DNA of 13,019 nucleotides from an uncultured Bacteroidota bacterium (GTDB lineage: Bacteria; Bacteroidota; Bacteroidia; Bacteroidales; P3): the NCBI GenBank assembly GCA_900546465.1, contig URCX01000041.1, positions 1 through 13,019 on the forward strand, in the 5' to 3' direction. Within the stretch, counting starts at the first letter, position 1, and every line of letters starts with the position of its first letter. The notes below the pieces were generated by a model that had not been told where the DNA came from, ran no database searches, and saw only the letters and a program-made list of their open reading frames with translations. Positions 1-7,849 of the stretch are shown piece by piece. The translations under genes and the position numbers were made by a program.

Positions 1-28
1 AGCAAATATAGGAATAAATATTTCTTTT

Positions 29-733
29 TTATTTATGTATTAATACTTTAGTACCAGGATTAACTCTTTCATAAACCTCTTTAGCAGATTCATATGATAA
101 ATATATGTTATCTTTTTGACTTTCATCATAAGAAGCATTACAAAAACCAGTATCATTATTTAGTTGTACCCAAAAATCTGTATGAACATCATCCAAATAA
201 GTATCAAACTCTTTATACTCAACATCAAAGTATCCTTCTCTATTTTGTACATCATCACTAGTTTCTGCTTTTGCTAAACAATAATCATCATTATCTTTGT
301 ATACATTTACTATCTTATCACTAATATCTACTTCTACAAACACGCTTGGTAATCTCTCATATATATCAATAGGAATATATCCATGTACTACATCATTTTC
401 ACTTCTATAATAACATATTTCTGTATATGTATTATATTCCCCTACTATAGATATTTTTTGATATTTATTTATGTAATCTATCTCTTCAGCCTTCTCATTA
501 TAAAGAGGTGTATCACAAGTCAAATATGCAAAACGACTTATTTCTATGATAGTATTATTTTCTTCTGTTTTATTTGAATCATCTACTATATTATCTTCAA
601 CATTTCTATCTTGATTATCATCATTATTTTTATTATCTTTATTATTATTTTTAGACGAACAAGATGACATAGTAAATAATATAGATGCTGCTAGTAAAGC
701 ACTTGCTAGTCTTTGATTTATTCTTTTAGCCAT
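29..733 (-). CDS. Lipoprotein with SH3-like segment and degenerate YkuD (L,D-transpeptidase-like) domain
   Basis: This 234-residue protein starts with a lipoprotein signal peptide: basic MAKR, a hydrophobic stretch to about residue 21, then MSSC with Cys25 as the likely lipidated residue. A low-complexity Asn/Asp/Lys linker (about 26-60) suggests a tether to the membrane surface. Residues about 66-128 look like a bacterial SH3-type domain. Residues about 131-233 follow the outline of a YkuD domain: it opens with VFVEVDISDKIVNVYKD, has FWVQLNNDTGF at about 187-197 where enzymes often have WMPF-NGGIGFH, and ends with YESAKEVYERVNPGTKVLIH. The SHGC motif carrying the catalytic His and Cys is absent and the loop is shortened, so cross-linking activity is unlikely; a binding role in the cell envelope is an inference. 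The gene is strikingly A+T-rich: three 60-base stretches of its region counted by hand gave 20-30% G+C, against 45-47% in two stretches of nifJ. The domain assignment is by eye and not certain; the open reading frame itself is secure. Confidence 0.8.
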   Translation of the reverse strand: MAKRINQRLASALLAASILFTMSSCSSKNNNKDNKNNDDNQDRNVEDNIVDDSNKTEENNTIIEISRFAYLTCDTPLYNEKAEEIDYINKYQKISIVGEYNTYTEICYYRSENDVVHGYIPIDIYERLPSVFVEVDISDKIVNVYKDNDDYCLAKAETSDDVQNREGYFDVEYKEFDTYLDDVHTDFWVQLNNDTGFCNASYDESQKDNIYLSYESAKEVYERVNPGTKVLIHK

Positions 734-737
734 AATT

Positions 738-744
738 CCCTCCT
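738..744 (-). promoter_or_regulatory. Strong Shine-Dalgarno site of the left-edge lipoprotein gene
   Basis: On the minus strand AGGAGGG stands four bases before the ATG at 733-731. It fixes that start codon. No other main gene here has such a site; Bacteroidota genes usually lack one, so this points to a Firmicutes-type origin. Confidence 0.85.
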
Positions 745-755
745 ATATACCCAAT

Positions 756-764
756 ATTATATCA
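756..764 (-). promoter_or_regulatory. Extended -10 promoter (TGnTATAAT) of the left-edge lipoprotein gene
   Basis: On the minus strand the sequence TGATATAAT matches the extended -10 element of primary (sigma-70/sigma-A) promoters exactly. The -35 position is poor (TAATAA), which is tolerated with an extended -10. Transcription would begin near 749, leaving a leader of about 16 bases that just holds the Shine-Dalgarno site. No Bacteroidota TAnnTTTG box lies on this strand between 734 and 800. The A+T-rich context raises the chance of a random match. Confidence 0.55.
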
Positions 765-887
765 CTTTTTATTGCTAATTATTATTCGTAGGGTTTGAAA
801 AGAGTGAAATATCTTGCTGAAAAAATTTACAGACATCTTGATTTATCGGTTTGAAACGTCATTTTCAGGGAAGCTATGTGCTGATAC

Positions 888-921
888 AAAAAAAAGGAGG
901 CATGCCTTACGGCATGCCTCC
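888..921 (-). terminator. Rho-independent terminator of nifJ
   Basis: A perfect 11-base-pair stem (GGAGGCATGCC at 896-906 pairing with 911-921) closes a 4-base loop at 907-910. In the minus direction it is followed by eight U residues (A8 on the plus strand, 888-895). It begins 23 bases after the nifJ stop codon. There is no U-run on the plus side, so it should act in one direction only. Confidence 0.92.
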
Positions 922-944
922 TTGCAATGTGCTTTATCGTAAAG

Positions 945-3900
945 CTATTTGTTCCAGTCCATTGAAGCCATACGCTTGTAGGAGTTGTATCTCCATTTTG
1001 CGTTTTCTTCTGCGGCATTAAACAATGCTGCTGCTTCCTCAGGGAAGGCTTTCTTCAAGGAGTTGTAACGTACTTCGCCATCAATGAAGGCTTGGAACTT
1101 GCTCCAATCAGGCTCTTTGGAGTCCAAACTGAATGGGTTCTTGCCTTCGGCAGCAAGTTCAGGATTATACCTCCACAAGTGCCAGTATCCGCATTCAACA
1201 GCACGTTTGCCTTCTTCTTGTGTCTTGCCCATGCCTATCTTGATACCGTGGTTGATACAAGGTGCGTATGCGATTATCAACGATGGTCCGTGATATGCTT
1301 CGGCTTCTTTCAAGACTTTAAGGTATTGTGCAGGATCTGCTCCTATGGATACTTGAGCTACATAGACGTATCCGTATGTTGTTGCTATCATTCCGAGGTC
1401 TTTCTTACGAATTCTCTTTCCTGATGCGGCAAACTTGGCGATTGCTCCGACAGGAGTTGCCTTCGAGGCTTGTCCGCCGGTGTTGGAATAAACTTCGGTA
1501 TCTATCACCAAGATGTTTACGTCTTCGCCTGATGCTATGACGTGATCCAATCCACCATATCCGATGTCGTATCCCCAACCATCGCCACCGAATATCCATT
1601 GTGATTTCTTGACAATGAACTGTTTGTTCGCTTCAAGCTCTTTGCAGATGTCGCAACCGCATTGTGAAAGAGTAGGTACCAATGCATCGTAAACCTTTTG
1701 TGTGGTTTCAGGGCATTCTCTGTTGTCTATCCACATTTGGAACAATGCTTTTTGTTCATCCGAACAACAACTGCATGTCAAGCCTTCTCTCATCAATCTT
1801 TCCACACGGTCTCTCATCTTACGAGTTGCCGTTGCCATACCCAAGCCGAACTCTGCATTGTCCTCGAATAGAGAGTTTGCCCAAGCAGGACCTTTGCCTT
1901 TTGCGTTCTTTGTATATGGCATAGATGGGCAAGAACCTCCGTAAATCGAAGAACAACCTGTTGCATTGGCAACTATCATTCTTTCACCGAATAGTTGTGT
2001 TATCAATTTGATGTATGGTGTTTCACCGCAACCTGCACAAGCCCCGGAGAACTCGAACAACGGTTGTGCGAATTGAGAGTTCTTCACGCTCTTGGTTATA
2101 TCCACCAAGTCGGATTTGTAGCTTACGTTCTTGGTTACTGTTTCCCAAGTCTTGGCTTCTTCGGTTTGGCTCATAAGGCTTTCCATTGTCAATGCTTTTG
2201 TCTTTGCAGGACATACATCGACGCAGTTGCCGCAACCGGTACAATCCAATGGGGATACTTGTACACGGAATTGCATTCCTTCAAATTCTTTGCCTTGTGC
2301 CTTGATGGTGGTTATGTTGCCGACCTTTGCAAGTTCGTCTTGTGTGAATACGAATGGTCGAATTGCTGCGTGAGGACATACCAATGAACATTTGTTACAT
2401 TGGATACAGTTTTCACTGTGCCATGCAGGGACGTGCGATGCAATGCCTCTTTTCTCGTATTGGGAAGTGCCGGCAGGGAAGGTACCGTTTTCCATTCCCT
2501 TGAATGCACTTACAGGAAGTGTGTCTCCCTCTTGGGCGTTGATTACATCGACAATATTTCTTATGAATTCGGGTCTGTCTGCCTTTGTCTCGCAGTTGCA
2601 TCCGCATGTGCAAGCCTCAGCCCATTCTTTCTTGACTTCAATCTTGACAACTTCGCCTCCCTTATCAACGGCAGCGTAGTTCATCTTAACGACGTTCTCA
2701 CCTTTCTTGCCGTATGACTTGTCTATGGCTTTCTTCATTGCCTTTACTGCAAGTTCGTAAGGAATTACTTCTGCGATTTTGAAGAAAGCGGATTGCAAAA
2801 TGGTATTCGTTCTGTTACCCAAGCCGATTTCTTCTGCTATTTTGGTTGCGTTTATGATATAGAAGCTGATGTTCTTTTCTGCCAACTCCTTCTTGACCTT
2901 TGCACTCAAACGTTCAACGGTCTCTTCTGCCGAGAATATGGAGTTCAATAGAAATGTACCGTTTTGCTTTATGCCTTTCAAAACTTCATACATATTCATG
3001 TAGTTGAATACGTGGCATGCAACAAAGTCCGGTGTTGTTACAAGGTAAGGAGAACGTATTACATTATCTCCGAAACGCAAGTGGGAACATGTAAATCCTC
3101 CTGACTTTTTACTATCATAAGAGAAGTAAGCCTGACAGTATTTATTGGTGTTTTCTCCGATTATTTTGATGGAGTTTTTGTTTGCTCCGACTGTTCCGTC
3201 TGCTCCCAAACCGTAGAATTTGGCTTCAAAGGTTCCTTCGGTCGCCATTGAGATTTCCTCTAACAAAGGTAACGAACGGTGTGTTACATCATCAACTATG
3301 CCGACTGTGAATTGGTTTTTAGGTTCCGCTGCTTTAAGATTTTCGACAACGGAAAGGATTTGTGCAGGTGTTGTATCCTTGGAAGAAAGTCCGTATCTGC
3401 CACCTATAACCATAGGTTTGTTTGAACATGTGCAAGAAGAAACTGCCTCAACAACATCCAAATACAAAGGATCTCCGTTGGCACCGGCTTCTTTTGTTCT
3501 GTCCAATACGCATATTCTTTTTACTGATTTAGGCAATGCCGCAAAGAAATATTTCTTTGAGAACGGTCTATAAAGATGTACTGTTACCAAGCCGAGTTTC
3601 TCACCTTTCTTTGCGAGATAGTCTATTACCTCTTTTATAGTGTCCGAAACGCTACCCATTGCAACTATTACATTTTCAGCATCTGCTGCTCCGTAGTAGC
3701 TGAACGGTTTGTATTCTCTTCCTGTTATTGCAGAGATTTTTTCCATATAGTCTGCAACTATGTCCGGCAAGGCTTCATAATAAGGATTGCTTGCCTCTCT
3801 TGCTTGGAAGAAAACGTCAGGGTTTTGTGCCGTTCCTCTTGTTACAGGGTGTTCCGGATTCAATGCCTCATCTTTGTATTTTTTCAAAGCCTCTTTGTCA

Positions 3901-4490
3901 AGTAACGCTGCCAAATCCTCCATATCCAAGGCTTCAATCTTCTGAATCTCGTGAGATGTTCTGAAACCATCGAAGAAGTGCATGAAAGGAATTCTGCCTT
4001 TTATTGCAGAAAGATGGGCAACGCCTGCCAAGTCCATCGCCTCTTGAACAGATGCGGAAGACAACATTGCAAAGCCTGTCTGACGGCAAGCATATACGTC
4101 GGAATGGTCGCCGAATATTGAAAGAGCATGCGAAGCTATCGTTCTTGCTGTTACGTGCATAACACCGGGTAGCATTTCACCTGCTATTTTGTACATATTC
4201 GGAATCATCAACAACAAACCTTGTGATGCAGTAAAGGTTGCTGACAACGCTCCTGCTTGCAAAGAACCGTGCAAAGCACCTGCCGCTCCTGCTTCAGATT
4301 GCATTTCAACCAACTTAACAGTCTCACCAAAAATATTTTTACGACCGTTTGCCGACCATTCATCGACATATTCCGCCATAGGTGAAGATGGCGTAATCGG
4401 ATAGATGGCTGCGACTTCACTGAACATGTATGCCACATGAGCACAAGCTTGATTTCCGTCGCAAGTCAGGAATTTCTTTTCTTTTGCCAT
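945..4490 (-). CDS. nifJ: Pyruvate:ferredoxin (flavodoxin) oxidoreductase, single-chain PFOR
   Basis: This enzyme oxidises pyruvate with CoA to acetyl-CoA and CO2 and passes the electrons to ferredoxin or flavodoxin in the cytoplasm, a hallmark of anaerobic metabolism. The 1181 residues have the full length and order of the single-chain family. The N-terminal pyruvate-binding domain includes YPITPSSPMAE (30-40). The ferredoxin-like domain has two 4Fe-4S motifs, at Cys695/698/701/705 and Cys750/753/756/760. The proximal cluster ligands are probably Cys818, Cys821, Cys846 and Cys1078. The thiamine diphosphate site runs from GGDGWGYDIGYGG (968-980) to DTEVYSNTGGQ (997-1007). Unusual extra cysteines occur at CTCGCNC (627-633), TCSCC (905-909) and CGCDIC (944-949). 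It starts with ATG without a Shine-Dalgarno site, lies alone between a promoter-like box at 4567-4574 and a strong terminator, and so is probably monocistronic. Confidence 0.98.
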   Translation of the reverse strand: MAKEKKFLTCDGNQACAHVAYMFSEVAAIYPITPSSPMAEYVDEWSANGRKNIFGETVKLVEMQSEAGAAGALHGSLQAGALSATFTASQGLLLMIPNMYKIAGEMLPGVMHVTARTIASHALSIFGDHSDVYACRQTGFAMLSSASVQEAMDLAGVAHLSAIKGRIPFMHFFDGFRTSHEIQKIEALDMEDLAALLDKEALKKYKDEALNPEHPVTRGTAQNPDVFFQAREASNPYYEALPDIVADYMEKISAITGREYKPFSYYGAADAENVIVAMGSVSDTIKEVIDYLAKKGEKLGLVTVHLYRPFSKKYFFAALPKSVKRICVLDRTKEAGANGDPLYLDVVEAVSSCTCSNKPMVIGGRYGLSSKDTTPAQILSVVENLKAAEPKNQFTVGIVDDVTHRSLPLLEEISMATEGTFEAKFYGLGADGTVGANKNSIKIIGENTNKYCQAYFSYDSKKSGGFTCSHLRFGDNVIRSPYLVTTPDFVACHVFNYMNMYEVLKGIKQNGTFLLNSIFSAEETVERLSAKVKKELAEKNISFYIINATKIAEEIGLGNRTNTILQSAFFKIAEVIPYELAVKAMKKAIDKSYGKKGENVVKMNYAAVDKGGEVVKIEVKKEWAEACTCGCNCETKADRPEFIRNIVDVINAQEGDTLPVSAFKGMENGTFPAGTSQYEKRGIASHVPAWHSENCIQCNKCSLVCPHAAIRPFVFTQDELAKVGNITTIKAQGKEFEGMQFRVQVSPLDCTGCGNCVDVCPAKTKALTMESLMSQTEEAKTWETVTKNVSYKSDLVDITKSVKNSQFAQPLFEFSGACAGCGETPYIKLITQLFGERMIVANATGCSSIYGGSCPSMPYTKNAKGKGPAWANSLFEDNAEFGLGMATATRKMRDRVERLMREGLTCSCCSDEQKALFQMWIDNRECPETTQKVYDALVPTLSQCGCDICKELEANKQFIVKKSQWIFGGDGWGYDIGYGGLDHVIASGEDVNILVIDTEVYSNTGGQASKATPVGAIAKFAASGKRIRKKDLGMIATTYGYVYVAQVSIGADPAQYLKVLKEAEAYHGPSLIIAYAPCINHGIKIGMGKTQEEGKRAVECGYWHLWRYNPELAAEGKNPFSLDSKEPDWSKFQAFIDGEVRYNSLKKAFPEEAAALFNAAEENAKWRYNSYKRMASMDWNK

Positions 4491-4566
4491 TGTTGTAATT
4501 TATAAATGTTTCTAATTGTTTAATTGCTTGTCAACTTGCACCATATTACATGGTTGCTTCAAACTG

Positions 4567-4574
4567 CAAATTTA
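4567..4574 (-). promoter_or_regulatory. Bacteroidota-type -7 box upstream of nifJ
   Basis: The minus strand reads TAAATTTG, a match to TAnnTTTG, followed by CA and preceded by TTCG, as in front of dxs. It lies 76 bases before the start codon. I see no TTTG at the expected -33 distance, so this is a half-match. Confidence 0.45.
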
Positions 4575-4579
4575 CGAAG

Positions 4580-4618
4580 AAAAAACGGATTTCCGCCGTT
4601 TGAGTTCCTCAAATCGGC
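4580..4618 (-). terminator. Probable terminator of the DUF362/beta-helix operon
   Basis: An inverted repeat (GCCGTTTGAG at 4595-4604 with CTCAAA at 4608-4613 and CGGC at 4615-4618) forms a ten-pair stem with one bulged base and a 3-base loop. It lies about 50 bases after the stop codon at 4670. In the minus direction nine bases separate it from a run of six U (4580-4585), further than ideal, although a tiny CGG/CCG stem fills the gap. It sits directly upstream of the nifJ -7 box, separating the two units. Confidence 0.5.
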
Positions 4619-4669
4619 AACATGTCTGTGTAAAATAATTTTTTGATATGCCGCTTTTTAATTTCTTGT

Positions 4670-6214
4670 CTATCTTTTTCGGAATGAATGAGAGAATTTG
4701 CCGGCAGCTTGTTCTATATATTCTATTGCTCCTATCGTAGGTGGGTCGGGACGATATGTGCCGTTGATATCATAAGGTACGCTGTAACTCCACACTCCGT
4801 TTCCTGCTGCCACCGCCGGCGAGTTCTGCTTAACGCTCAAATCTCCCTCGGAAGCGTTGTTAAACATGGGGTCTTTGAATATGCAGTTCACGAAACCTGC
4901 CGTCCGATTGGAGTATTTCTCGCTCTTTATTATACAATTCTCGAAATGCTTTTCACTTGAATTTTCATTGATAAAGTCAAACTCTGTTTCCTCTGTCGCA
5001 AGGCTTCCATATATTATGCAGTTGTAGAAGTTTGCCTGCGTTATAGGGCGGTATTGCAAAGTATTGTTTATATCAAAGTAGTAATCATTCAAAATCAAAC
5101 AAGGCTTGGTTCTCGTACTATAACGCCAATAGTTTGCGAAAGTGCAATGAACGAAATTATAACAGCCTCCCAAGGAAAGTGCCACCGCATAACTGCCGCA
5201 GTTCTGCACAATCAGGTTTTGAGCTTCCACTGTCGCCCCACGAGAATACAGCCCTATGTTGGAGCAATTCTCAATCCTTGTATTGTTCAATGTAAGTGTT
5301 GCCACATTATTCACACAGGTATCAACTATTATGCCTGTTATGCAATTCTTTATCACAACATTGTCCAAAACATTGTTCTTACTGCCGGCAATAAACCTGA
5401 CGCCCCCCCACTGTCCTGCGGTTGTGGCATAATGTTCGTCTTTTCGCATGCTTTCAAAGACTATAGGCGAGGATATATCGCCGTTTGCTTTCAATGTTCC
5501 GTCCTTATACACCCAAAACTCCGAACTTTTGTTCAAATGTATCTTTGTTCCGGCTTCCAAACTGAGGATAAAAGCCGAATCAACAACACAATTACCCAAA
5601 ATGATGTGAGGTTTATCTGTTTTCCAACTTATCTCATTGCCGTTTACAAGACAACCGCTTCCTTCTCCTCCCTCATTGGCAAGAGAGTATCGAATTGTGT
5701 CATATCCGTTACCCGAGTTCCTTTCGCTCAAAAGGTAATGATTTGGTTTATGATAATAAGCATCCTGCCCGTATGCCTGTAAAATAACGGATTGTGTTTT
5801 CCCATTGAATGCAAATATAATTTCATCTTCAACCAATAAAGGATTGGATTGATTATTAGGGTTCAATTCCACCCTCACAAAGATATACATACTGTCCTTT
5901 GCCCCGATTTCCACATCTTTTGCTACAAGAGAATTGTCTCCGTCAACGTTCAAACGAAAATAACTCGCTGCTCCGTTCTTCAACGAAACCCTGTCAATTT
6001 TCACCGGCTTGCTTTCTCTGTTATAAACCACAAGAGTTTTGGTAACCGAACCAATAGTTGTAAAAACAGTATCGAAACACACGGTATCTTTACCGAAAGA
6101 CAAAGCAACCCCGCTTCCCTTTGCGAACTCCTCTTCCTTTATGCATGAAGAGAATATGCTTCCGAGAAGGTTGATAGCCAGAAACACAAATATTATTGAC
6201 CGAATACTCCCCAC
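4670..6214 (-). CDS. Predicted surface lipoprotein with right-handed parallel beta-helix
   Basis: This 514-residue protein has a lipoprotein signal (hydrophobic to about residue 21, then SSC with Cys24). CIKEEE follows directly: a lysine and acidic run at +3 to +6, like the lipoprotein export signal that sends Bacteroidota lipoproteins to the outer face of the outer membrane. Residues about 30-150 look like an immunoglobulin-like domain (VTKTLVVYNRESKPVKIDRVSL). From about 230 to 450 there are repeated short strands with Asn and Cys turns (VVIKNCITGIIV, TRIENCSNIGLY, LIVQNCGSYAVAL, FYNCIIYGS), typical of a beta-helix. The end (NSPAVAAGNG... PPTIGAIEY) resembles a choice-of-anchor Q ending. 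It starts with GTG at 6214, nine bases after the stop of the DUF362 gene, so the two are cotranscribed. A polysaccharide-binding or structural role is plausible, but I cannot name a substrate. Confidence 0.88.
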   Translation of the reverse strand: MGSIRSIIFVFLAINLLGSIFSSCIKEEEFAKGSGVALSFGKDTVCFDTVFTTIGSVTKTLVVYNRESKPVKIDRVSLKNGAASYFRLNVDGDNSLVAKDVEIGAKDSMYIFVRVELNPNNQSNPLLVEDEIIFAFNGKTQSVILQAYGQDAYYHKPNHYLLSERNSGNGYDTIRYSLANEGGEGSGCLVNGNEISWKTDKPHIILGNCVVDSAFILSLEAGTKIHLNKSSEFWVYKDGTLKANGDISSPIVFESMRKDEHYATTAGQWGGVRFIAGSKNNVLDNVVIKNCITGIIVDTCVNNVATLTLNNTRIENCSNIGLYSRGATVEAQNLIVQNCGSYAVALSLGGCYNFVHCTFANYWRYSTRTKPCLILNDYYFDINNTLQYRPITQANFYNCIIYGSLATEETEFDFINENSSEKHFENCIIKSEKYSNRTAGFVNCIFKDPMFNNASEGDLSVKQNSPAVAAGNGVWSYSVPYDINGTYRPDPPTIGAIEYIEQAAGKFSHSFRKR

Positions 6215-6223
6215 CTTATTGCA

Positions 6224-7333
6224 TTACTTGATTTCTATCAATACATATTTTTGATTGCCCATCCCGAGTTTTTCGGCATATTCTAACTGATAAGCACCAC
6301 TTTTGCCGCTTTCTTTTAAGAACGGGTCATCACACTTATGTTCCTTGGCAACCAAGTCAAGAGAAGCTCTGTCTGCTGCAACTATATCTTTGGAAGCTAC
6401 CATGCCTATATCATTACAGAAAGGCTTTGGGGCATTTGAAGAACAATCGCATGCTGCCGAAATATTCGCCAAAACATTTATGAACACCATAGGTTTGGTT
6501 TTCCATGTCACGTATGCATATTCCACAAGTCTTTCCATGAAAGTACTTCCTGCAAGTTCCACTTGCTTAGGAGAGAATAACTTTAATGGACATTCGGCTA
6601 TACATTTCGCGCAACCGATACACTTTATTGTATCTATATGTATGCCTCCGTCCAAACTCAAAGCAGCGGCAGGGCAGTTGTTTACGCAACTTCTGCAACC
6701 GACACACTTTTCAGGAGTGTTGATTTGAGGGTAATCCGTTGCATGTTGAGCCATCTTACCACCCGGAGAAGCAAAACCCATTGCAAGGTTTTTTATCGCA
6801 CCGCCGAAACCTGCCGAACCATGACCCTTGAAATGGGAATATATAATATAGTTGTCATAATCCATGAAGCCCTTTCCTAACTTGACACTCTTGCCATAGT
6901 GTTGCAAGCCCATACCTGTGGTAGGCACTTCAATTTCTCCATCTTTGTCCAAAATATCTATGGGAGCGAAAGTGAAACCATGCCTTTTTGCCAAAGCGAT
7001 GTGCTGGTCGGTGTATCTTCTTTGACCGACATACAAAACGTTTGTTTCGACCCATGTTGCCTTTGTCTTTTCCATAAGAAGTTTTGTCAACTCAGGATTA
7101 AGGAAGTTTTGGTTTCCCTCTTCACCGAAATGAATTTTGACACCAATCTTACCGCTCGGCTTTTCACCTAAAGCCTCATAAAGTTTAAGAACATTCTCCG
7201 GAGTTATCTCCCTTATGAAATATACCACCGAAATATCTTTTTGACCATGATATTTCTTCTCATCTATCCGCTGAGCCATCGTCCCGGACAAAGCAGCCGT
7301 CAATAAGGCTGCAAACAACAATATTTTTCTCAC
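6224..7333 (-). CDS. Exported DUF362-family protein with two 4Fe-4S motifs
   Basis: This 369-residue protein belongs to the DUF362 family: conserved text includes VYFIREITPENVLKLYEALG (37-56), GKIGVKIHFGE and YIIYSHFKGHGSAGFGGAIK (162-181). A ferredoxin-like insert carries CVGCRSCVNNCP (Cys210/213/216/220) and CIGCAKCIAECP (Cys238/241/244/248), enough for two 4Fe-4S clusters; further cysteines at 295, 297 and 306 could bind metal. The family's biochemical role is unsettled. The N-terminus (MRKILLFAALLTAALSGTMA, then Q) is a clear Sec-type signal without twin arginines, which is notable for an iron-sulfur protein. The start is GTG at 7333; the next in-frame Met (residue 19) would lose the signal, and no ATG lies upstream in frame. 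It is the first gene of an operon with the beta-helix lipoprotein. Confidence 0.9.
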   Translation of the reverse strand: MRKILLFAALLTAALSGTMAQRIDEKKYHGQKDISVVYFIREITPENVLKLYEALGEKPSGKIGVKIHFGEEGNQNFLNPELTKLLMEKTKATWVETNVLYVGQRRYTDQHIALAKRHGFTFAPIDILDKDGEIEVPTTGMGLQHYGKSVKLGKGFMDYDNYIIYSHFKGHGSAGFGGAIKNLAMGFASPGGKMAQHATDYPQINTPEKCVGCRSCVNNCPAAALSLDGGIHIDTIKCIGCAKCIAECPLKLFSPKQVELAGSTFMERLVEYAYVTWKTKPMVFINVLANISAACDCSSNAPKPFCNDIGMVASKDIVAADRASLDLVAKEHKCDDPFLKESGKSGAYQLEYAEKLGMGNQKYVLIEIK

Positions 7334-7849
7334 TTGATTTATTGTTTTGATTGTTTGTTCTCTCGATTACAGCCGCAAAGATAGATAATCCCCGAAAAAC
7401 AAAGAATATCCACAATGTTAAAATTCAACTTCAATCCAGGATTTCGGCGAATTACCCGCCGGTAATCCCATTATCGTATTATCTAACAAATGGAAATTCG
7501 ATCCAATATTTTTGTTTGAAAATCGATGATTATTGAAAATTATTGTGGCAACTTTGAAGTATCATCAAGAATAAACGAATGCAAATAAGTTCCGAATTTT
7601 TCACCTATCGCTGTTTGCATGGAGCAAGTTGAGTAAACTCGAATTGTATCAGAAAATTGGCCAAATTCCAAGCAATATGTTCCTCTTTCCTTGGTAAAAG
7701 GGTAAGGGAAAAAAGAAATTGAGTTGAGAAGCATAAGGCTCCTATATTTCGAGAGAAAGGAAAACGAACTTTTCTCCATCTCTTTTTCTCTTTACTTTCG
7801 CTCTTTTCGCAGAGAGAAAGGAGGAGAACGGATTGTTTAATCGGTGATA
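7334..7849. other. Long intergenic stretch without a convincing gene
   Basis: Apart from the operon promoter near 7376-7403, this 516-base stretch holds nothing I can name. The reading frames in it (for example 7540-7779 minus, 79 codons) have serine- and phenylalanine-rich products with no recognisable motif. A small perfect hairpin (ATTACC/GGTAAT, 7451-7466) has no U-run. The part next to dxs (7745-7830) is strongly purine/pyrimidine biased and contains an imperfect direct repeat (7747-7766 and 7805-7830, sharing AGAGAAAGGA). A 7-base inverted repeat, GTTTAAT/ATTAAAC, at 7835-7855 overlaps the dxs stop codon but is not followed by U residues. Confidence 0.6.
7376..7403 (-). promoter_or_regulatory. 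Probable promoter of the DUF362/beta-helix operon
   Basis: On the minus strand TTTG (7403-7400) is followed after 16 bases by TATCTTTG (7383-7376), a match to the Bacteroidota -33/-7 pattern. The spacer is shorter than the usual 19-20. The -7 box lies 42 bases before the GTG start. Confidence 0.5.

Noticed and set aside
3..10. TATATTTG on the minus strand as a Bacteroidota -7 box for a gene to the left
   Set aside because: It lies in very A+T-rich DNA, has no -33 partner, and the gene it would serve is outside the window.
5054..5782. A 242-codon plus-strand frame inside the beta-helix gene
   Set aside because: It lies wholly antisense to a gene with a signal peptide and domain structure, and its product has no recognisable features.
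7747..7830. Purine-rich direct repeat near the end of dxs as a repeat element
   Set aside because: Only two imperfect copies exist in a biased stretch, so chance is the simpler explanation.
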